In this document: in pieces, positions 52,870-56,744 of the stretch
How positions within the stretch are numbered: position 1 is the first letter of the stretch
How the letters are laid out: the number at the start of each line of letters is the position of its first letter
From: Gammaproteobacteria bacterium
GTDB lineage: Bacteria; Pseudomonadota; Gammaproteobacteria; Steroidobacterales; Steroidobacteraceae
Direction of reading: 5' to 3'
Assembly: GCA_003134045.1 (NCBI GenBank)
Contig: PLAH01000089.1
Location: 1-56,744, forward strand
DNA length: 56,744 nt
Translations under genes and position numbers: made by a program
The notes under the pieces: model-generated
Told to the model about the DNA's origin: nothing
Seen by the model: the letters and a program-made list of their open reading frames with translations, nothing else
Databases searched by the model: none

Positions 52870-53853
52870 TCAAGGATTGTCCCGTACCGGAATCTTGAGG
52901 CCCACGAGCACGCGGTCCACGTCTTCCTGCGTTTCCATCTTCTCGGTCTCGCGTACCAGCTTGCGCGGCAGGTGCGGCGCCAGCAATTCGATGAACTCGT
53001 ACATATAGGCGCGCAGCAGCGCGCTGCGTCGAAAGCCGATCCACGTGGTATGCCCCTCGAACAGATGGGCGGCATCCAGCACCACCAGATCCGCATCGAT
53101 CACGGGATCGACGGCGAGCCGCGCCAGAATTCCGACCCCCAACCCGATCCGCACATAGGTCTTGATGACGTCGGAGTCCCGTGCCGTCAGCGCCACATCG
53201 AGCGACAGCCCGGCGGTCTCGAACAGGGCAGGCAGCGATGATCGGCCGGCAAAGCTGAACACGTACGTGACGATGGGATAGTCGGCGAGCTTCTTGAGCG
53301 TGAGCTTGCCCGCCGAAGCCAGCGGATGGCCTTTCGGCACCACGACCGCGCGATGCCACCGATACACCGGCAGACGCACCAGGTGCGGGAACAGTTCTTC
53401 GGAGCCGGTGGCGATGGCGAAGTCGACCCGGTCGCGCGCCACCATTTCGGCGATCTGCTCGGAGGTTCCCTGATGCAAGTGCAGGCGCACCTTGGGGTAC
53501 TTCACACGAAACTCGCGGATCACCTGCGGCAGCACATAGCGCGCCTGGGTGTGGGTGGTGGCAATCGACAGCGTGCCGCCGTCGGCCTTGCGCAGCTCCG
53601 CCGAGGTGCGGCGAATGTTCTGCATCTCGCGCAAGATGCTGCTGGCGCGCGAGATGATCTCATCGCCCGCCGCCGTGGTGCGGGTCAGGGCGCGCCCCTC
53701 GCGCTCGAACAACTGGAAGCCGAGTTCCTCCTCGAGCATCTTGAGCTGCCGGCTGACGCCGGGCTGCGAGGTATGGAGCTGCCGCGCCGCGGCGGTGATG
53801 TTCAAGCCATTCTCGTGCACCGCCACGAGGTAGCGCAGTTGCTGAAATTTCAT
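52870..53853 (-). CDS. cysB: LysR-type regulator CysB
   Basis: A 327-residue LysR regulator with an N-terminal HTH (MKFQQLRYLVAVHENGLNITAAARQLHTSQPGVSRQLKMLEEELG, read in parts) and a substrate domain with the CysB-type THTQARYVLP block. CysB activates sulfur assimilation genes in response to O/N-acetylserine. It lies between the transport operon and the divergent cysH and probably controls both. Confidence 0.9.
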   Translation of the reverse strand: MKFQQLRYLVAVHENGLNITAAARQLHTSQPGVSRQLKMLEEELGFQLFEREGRALTRTTAAGDEIISRASSILREMQNIRRTSAELRKADGGTLSIATTHTQARYVLPQVIREFRVKYPKVRLHLHQGTSEQIAEMVARDRVDFAIATGSEELFPHLVRLPVYRWHRAVVVPKGHPLASAGKLTLKKLADYPIVTYVFSFAGRSSLPALFETAGLSLDVALTARDSDVIKTYVRIGLGVGILARLAVDPVIDADLVVLDAAHLFEGHTTWIGFRRSALLRAYMYEFIELLAPHLPRKLVRETEKMETQEDVDRVLVGLKIPVRDNP

Positions 53854-54027
53854 CGCGAGGCCAGCCTGATGATTCGATGGAGTTTTTGGGTTGGCATCGG
53901 CATAGGATATAAGGTTAGGGTGGCGTCCGCAGGGTAGCGCGCATCAGCGGCTAGCACTAAAACGCATGAGGTAATAAGCGATAGTTCCTTCCCAGCCGCC
54001 GGCCGCTGTTTTACAGTGCTGGGTCTG

Positions 54028-54774
54028 ATGAGCAGTCCAGCGCCAGAACTTCCCAGGGCCCTGCGCGAACGTGCGGAGGCCAGCATCTCACAATTGAGAG
54101 CGGCGGTCGGGGAATACAAAAACGTCTGCTACGCCAATAGCTTAGGCTCGGAGTCCGTGGTCCTCACCGACCTCATCTGGGAGTCCGTGCCGGAAATCGA
54201 GATCTTCAGCATCGACACCGGCCGCCTCTATCCCGAAACCTACGATTTGATCGAGCGCGTGCAAAACCGCTACGGCCGTGCGCTGCGCCTGTACTACCCC
54301 GAAGCCACGGATCTGGAGGACTGGGTGGCTCAGAACGGCATCAATGGCTTCCGCGATGGTGTGGACCAGCGGCACGGCTGCTGCGGTATTCGCAAAGTGG
54401 CGCCTTTCAGGCGCGCAGTTGCCGGTCATGGCGCCTGGGTCACCGGCATCCGCCGGCAGCAATCCGCCAGCCGCGCCATGGCGGCTCCGGTGGAATGGGA
54501 CAGCGAGTACGGCCTGCACAAGGTGAGCCCGCTGCTGGATTGGTCCGAGCAGGAAATCTGGGACTACATTCGGAAAAAACGCTTGCCGTACAATAGCTTG
54601 CACGACAGCGGGTTCCCCAGTATCGGCTGCGCCCCCTGCACTCGCGCGGTACAGCCCGGCGAGGACGAACGCTCCGGGCGCTGGTGGTGGGAGCGCCCCG
54701 ACTCGCGTGAATGCGGCCTGCACCCGCGGCGCAAAGCCGCCGCACTGGCGGTCGCCGGCAGCGGTCCGAAGTAG
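54028..54774 (+). CDS. cysH: Assimilatory APS reductase (CysH family)
   Basis: A 248-residue reductase. The two Cys pairs CC in RHGCCGIRK and CxxC in IGCAPC bind a [4Fe-4S] cluster, which marks the APS-specific form rather than the PAPS form. The C-terminal ECGLH holds the catalytic Cys, and SIDTGRLYPETY is the substrate block. It reduces adenylylsulfate to sulfite for CysI. ATG 54028 is preferred to the GTG at 54016; the ribosome binding site is weak for both. Divergent from cysB across 174 nt. Confidence 0.93.
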   Translation: MSSPAPELPRALRERAEASISQLRAAVGEYKNVCYANSLGSESVVLTDLIWESVPEIEIFSIDTGRLYPETYDLIERVQNRYGRALRLYYPEATDLEDWVAQNGINGFRDGVDQRHGCCGIRKVAPFRRAVAGHGAWVTGIRRQQSASRAMAAPVEWDSEYGLHKVSPLLDWSEQEIWDYIRKKRLPYNSLHDSGFPSIGCAPCTRAVQPGEDERSGRWWWERPDSRECGLHPRRKAAALAVAGSGPK

Positions 54775-54789
54775 CCGGCACATAAGCAG

Positions 54790-54930
54790 GCCCCGTGGCC
54801 ACGCCCGCGAGGCCACGGTCCGCTTGGTCGACGCCACCGCCAGATCGATATCCGCGATAATGCCCGCGCTCGCTTCGCACAGCACCTTGCCGGTCGCCGG
54901 ATTGACGACGGTAGAGCGCCCCTTGGCCGT
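54790..54930 (-). pseudogene. Aldehyde dehydrogenase N-terminal remnant
   Basis: The minus strand encodes VVNPATGKVLCEASAGI and then ADIDLAVASTKRTVASRAW, the usual start of an aldehyde dehydrogenase (NPATGe.. to DvdxAVxaA...W). The frame has no start and the rest of the gene is missing, so only a fragment of about 45 codons remains between cysH and the tandem repeat. Confidence 0.6.
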
Positions 54931-55031
54931 CAGCCAACGCGGGGCAGTCGCCGCCCCACAGGCCCGCACCCGGCCGCGGGCACACCGCGGTAGTGCCGCT
55001 CTCCTAAGGCCAAGATACCGATACGCAGGCG

Positions 55032-55191
55032 CTCGCCGCTGACGCATTGGCCCGCGAATGCACCGCCACCTTCGCCGCTGACGCATCAGCCCGCGGATGC
55101 ACCGGCACCCTTCGCCGCTGACGCATCGGCCCGCGGATGCACCGGCACCCTTCGCCGCTGACGCATCGGCCAGCGGATGCACCGTCACCCT
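55032..55191. repeat. 39-40-bp tandem repeat, four copies
   Basis: The unit starts TTCGCCGCTGACGCATC and continues GGCCCGCGGATGCACCGGCAC; successive copies are 39, 40 and 40 nt apart. It ends about 20 nt before the cysG GTG, so it lies in the cysG leader or promoter region. The rest of the 438-nt gap holds only the ALDH fragment. Confidence 0.9.
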
Positions 55192-55212
55192 TCATATGCG
55201 ACGATTCACCCT

Positions 55213-56628
55213 GTGAATTACTTCCCCGTCTTCTTCAATCTCAAGGATCAGCCCGTGCTGGTCGTCGGCGGCGGCGAGGTGGCGCTGCGCAAGGTGCTGC
55301 TGCTCGAGCGCAGCGGCGCGCGGATCACCGTGGTGGCACCGGAGGTGCATGCCGATCTTCGCACCCGGGCCGCCACAGGCTCGCTCACCCACCAGGCGCG
55401 GGAATTCGTTCCGAGCGACCTGGACGGGGCGCGCCTGGTCATCGTGGCGACGTCGCGCCGGGCCGTGAATCGTTGGATCGCGACGTTGAGCGAGGCGCGC
55501 GCGATCCCGGTGAACGTGGTCGACGACCGCGACGCTTCCCGCTTCATCGTGCCGGCGATCGTCGATCGCGACCCGGTACTGGTGGCCATCTCGACCGGCG
55601 GCACCTCGCCGGTGCTGGCGCGGCGGCTGCGCGAACGGCTGGAAGCGTTCATCCCCAAACGCTTCGGCGAATTCGCGCTATGGCTGCGCGGCCTGCGGCA
55701 GACCAGCGTGGATCGCCTGCGCGATACGCAGCAGCGGCGGCGGTTTTTCGAGACCCTGATCGACGGGCCGGCGGCGCAGCGTTTCATCGAAGGCGACCCG
55801 CGGGGCGCCCTCAAGATTGCGCAGCAATTGCTTGCAACCACAGCCACCGCGCCGCGGGCTCTTGGGACCGTCACGCTGGTGGGCGCCGGACCCGGAGACC
55901 CCGAACTGCTCACGTTGAAAGCGCTGCGCGCGCTGCAGGACGCCGACATCATTCTGCACGACCGGCTGGTGTCCCCCGCCATTCTCGACTACGCGCGCCG
56001 CGATGCGACGTTGCTCAGCGTCGGCAAATCGGCCGGCGGCCACAGCACCACGCAAGCCGACATCAACGCGCTGCTGATCGAACACGCACGGCAGGGCCTG
56101 CGGGTGGTACGCCTCAAGGGCGGCGACCCGTTCATCTTCGGACGCGGCGGCGAGGAGCTGGCAGCGCTCGCGCGCGCCGGCGTCGATTTCTCGGTGGTAC
56201 CCGGCATCACCGCGGCCTTGGGGGTCGCGGCCTACGCCGGCATTCCACTCACGCACCGCGACCATGCCCACAGCGTCAGTTTCGTGACCGGTCACGCGGA
56301 CCGGGATGGCAAGGAACCCGACTGGCGGGCGCTCGCGGCGCCCGGGGCGACCGCGGTGTTCTATATGGGCCTGGCCCGCTTGGAGCGCATCGTGCAACAA
56401 CTGCTGGAGCACGGCGCAGCCGCCGACCGCCCTGCCGCCCTGGTGGCGCAGGGCACGCTGCCGAATCAACGGGTGGTCACCGCCACCCTGGGCACCCTCG
56501 CCGCGGCCGTCGCGGCCGCCCAGCTGGAATCCCCCGCGCTGCTGATCGTAGGTGACGTGGTGGCGCTGCAGTCGACGCTGGCATGGTTCAATGTAGTAGG
56601 CGACGCAGACATCCCCCAATCCGCCTGA
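55213..56628 (+). CDS. cysG: Siroheme synthase CysG (trifunctional)
   Basis: A 471-residue fusion. The N-terminal part is precorrin-2 dehydrogenase/sirohydrochlorin ferrochelatase (VLVVGGGEVALRK, ISTGGTSPVLARRLR), and from about residue 215 comes uroporphyrinogen III methyltransferase (LVGAGPGDPELLTLKA, RLKGGDPFIFGRGGEE, VPGITAALG). It makes siroheme for CysI. The GTG at 55213 begins the conserved NYFPVFFNL; the ORF extends 12 codons upstream into the tandem repeat. Its ribosome binding site is not obvious. Confidence 0.95.
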   Translation: MNYFPVFFNLKDQPVLVVGGGEVALRKVLLLERSGARITVVAPEVHADLRTRAATGSLTHQAREFVPSDLDGARLVIVATSRRAVNRWIATLSEARAIPVNVVDDRDASRFIVPAIVDRDPVLVAISTGGTSPVLARRLRERLEAFIPKRFGEFALWLRGLRQTSVDRLRDTQQRRRFFETLIDGPAAQRFIEGDPRGALKIAQQLLATTATAPRALGTVTLVGAGPGDPELLTLKALRALQDADIILHDRLVSPAILDYARRDATLLSVGKSAGGHSTTQADINALLIEHARQGLRVVRLKGGDPFIFGRGGEELAALARAGVDFSVVPGITAALGVAAYAGIPLTHRDHAHSVSFVTGHADRDGKEPDWRALAAPGATAVFYMGLARLERIVQQLLEHGAAADRPAALVAQGTLPNQRVVTATLGTLAAAVAAAQLESPALLIVGDVVALQSTLAWFNVVGDADIPQSA

Positions 56629-56660
56629 TCTGTCGGGATCGCCGCTATCTCGACGCCGCC

Positions 56661-56744
56661 TCAGCCTACCGCCTCGGTGAAACCCTTCTCCGCCACCCAC
56701 GCCTTGTTGAACAGCCGCGACTGATACTTCGCGCCGCCGTCGCA
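56661..56744 (-). CDS. C-terminal end of a probable PLP-dependent cysteine synthase-family protein
   Basis: Only the last 27 codons are in the window: CDGGAKYQSRLFNKAW followed by VAEKGFTEAVG and TGA. The CDGG-x-KY...W segment resembles the end of cysteine synthase or cystathionine beta-synthase-like enzymes, which would fit the sulfur genes beside it. Convergent with cysG. Tentative because so little is visible. Confidence 0.45.
   Translation of the reverse strand, partial: CDGGAKYQSRLFNKAWVAEKGFTEAVG

Noticed and set aside
54142..55188. 348-codon minus-strand frame opposite cysH as a real gene
   Set aside because: It runs through the tandem repeat and over cysH codons; only the short ALDH-like stretch inside it makes sense, and that is a remnant.
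55032..55191. CRISPR array
   Set aside because: The 39-40-bp units are contiguous with no unique spacers, so this is a plain tandem repeat.

Overview
The window is GC-rich, gene-dense bacterial chromosome. I infer a gammaproteobacterium, perhaps of the Steroidobacter type, from a complete cbb3 oxidase cluster with a HemN gene, heterotetrameric sarcosine oxidase next to a GlxA-type regulator, RluF, and a CysI/DUF934 and CysTWA/CysB/CysH/CysG sulfur assimilation set. No rRNA, tRNA, phage, transposase or CRISPR array was seen.

Region 1 (1-16475) is a catabolic gene cluster that looks aromatic-directed. It holds two PQQ-dependent dehydrogenases (one split into a membrane piece and a periplasmic piece), an SMP-30 lactonase-like protein, a 3-hydroxyisobutyrate dehydrogenase-type reductase, an aromatic acid:H+ symporter family transporter, a TfdA-like 2-oxoglutarate dioxygenase, an NTF2-like protein, an alpha/beta hydrolase, a lone LigA-type subunit, an operon of LigB-type extradiol dioxygenase, Rieske oxygenase, BKACE and FAH-family enzyme, and a contiguous LigA-LigB pair. 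Four A+T-rich imperfect palindromes of related sequence lie at its main promoters, so one regulator encoded elsewhere probably controls it. The combination does not match a textbook protocatechuate 4,5-cleavage cluster and is the best candidate for an undescribed pathway here.

Region 2 (16424-26187) is the cbb3 oxidase system ccoNOQP-ccoG-fixH-ccoI-ccoS plus a TauE/SafE-like membrane protein, all on the minus strand and mostly with overlapping start and stop codons, and hemN divergent from ccoN. Region 3 (26188-34389) holds a decayed FAD oxidoreductase, a secreted metallo-beta-lactamase-fold protein, the sarcosine oxidase operon soxB-D-A-G and its divergent AraC/GlxA-type regulator. Region 4 (34386-42231) holds rluF, several unusual proteins (an alpha/beta hydrolase without nucleophile, a Gly-rich lipoprotein, a CheD-like protein without the catalytic Cys), a small-RNA candidate, the cysI-DUF934 pair, another dehydrogenase and a fatty acid desaturase.

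Region 5 (about 42300-46500) is an accessory island, visibly richer in A+T. A cassette flanked by 44-bp direct repeats carries a DUF433/PIN-like toxin-antitoxin pair and a protein with SAP-like repeats plus a PD-(D/E)XK/QxxxY nuclease signature. Further on lie a small lipoprotein and a HicA-like plus HTH pair. Region 6 (46504-56744) holds a DUF5671/pseudopilin-like pair, a J-domain protein overlapping cysA, the sulfate transporter sbp-cysT-cysW-cysA, cysB, APS reductase cysH, a tandem repeat with an aldehyde dehydrogenase remnant, cysG and the end of a probable cysteine synthase. Regions 4 and 6 together hold most of assimilatory sulfate reduction, but no ATP sulfurylase gene is in the window.
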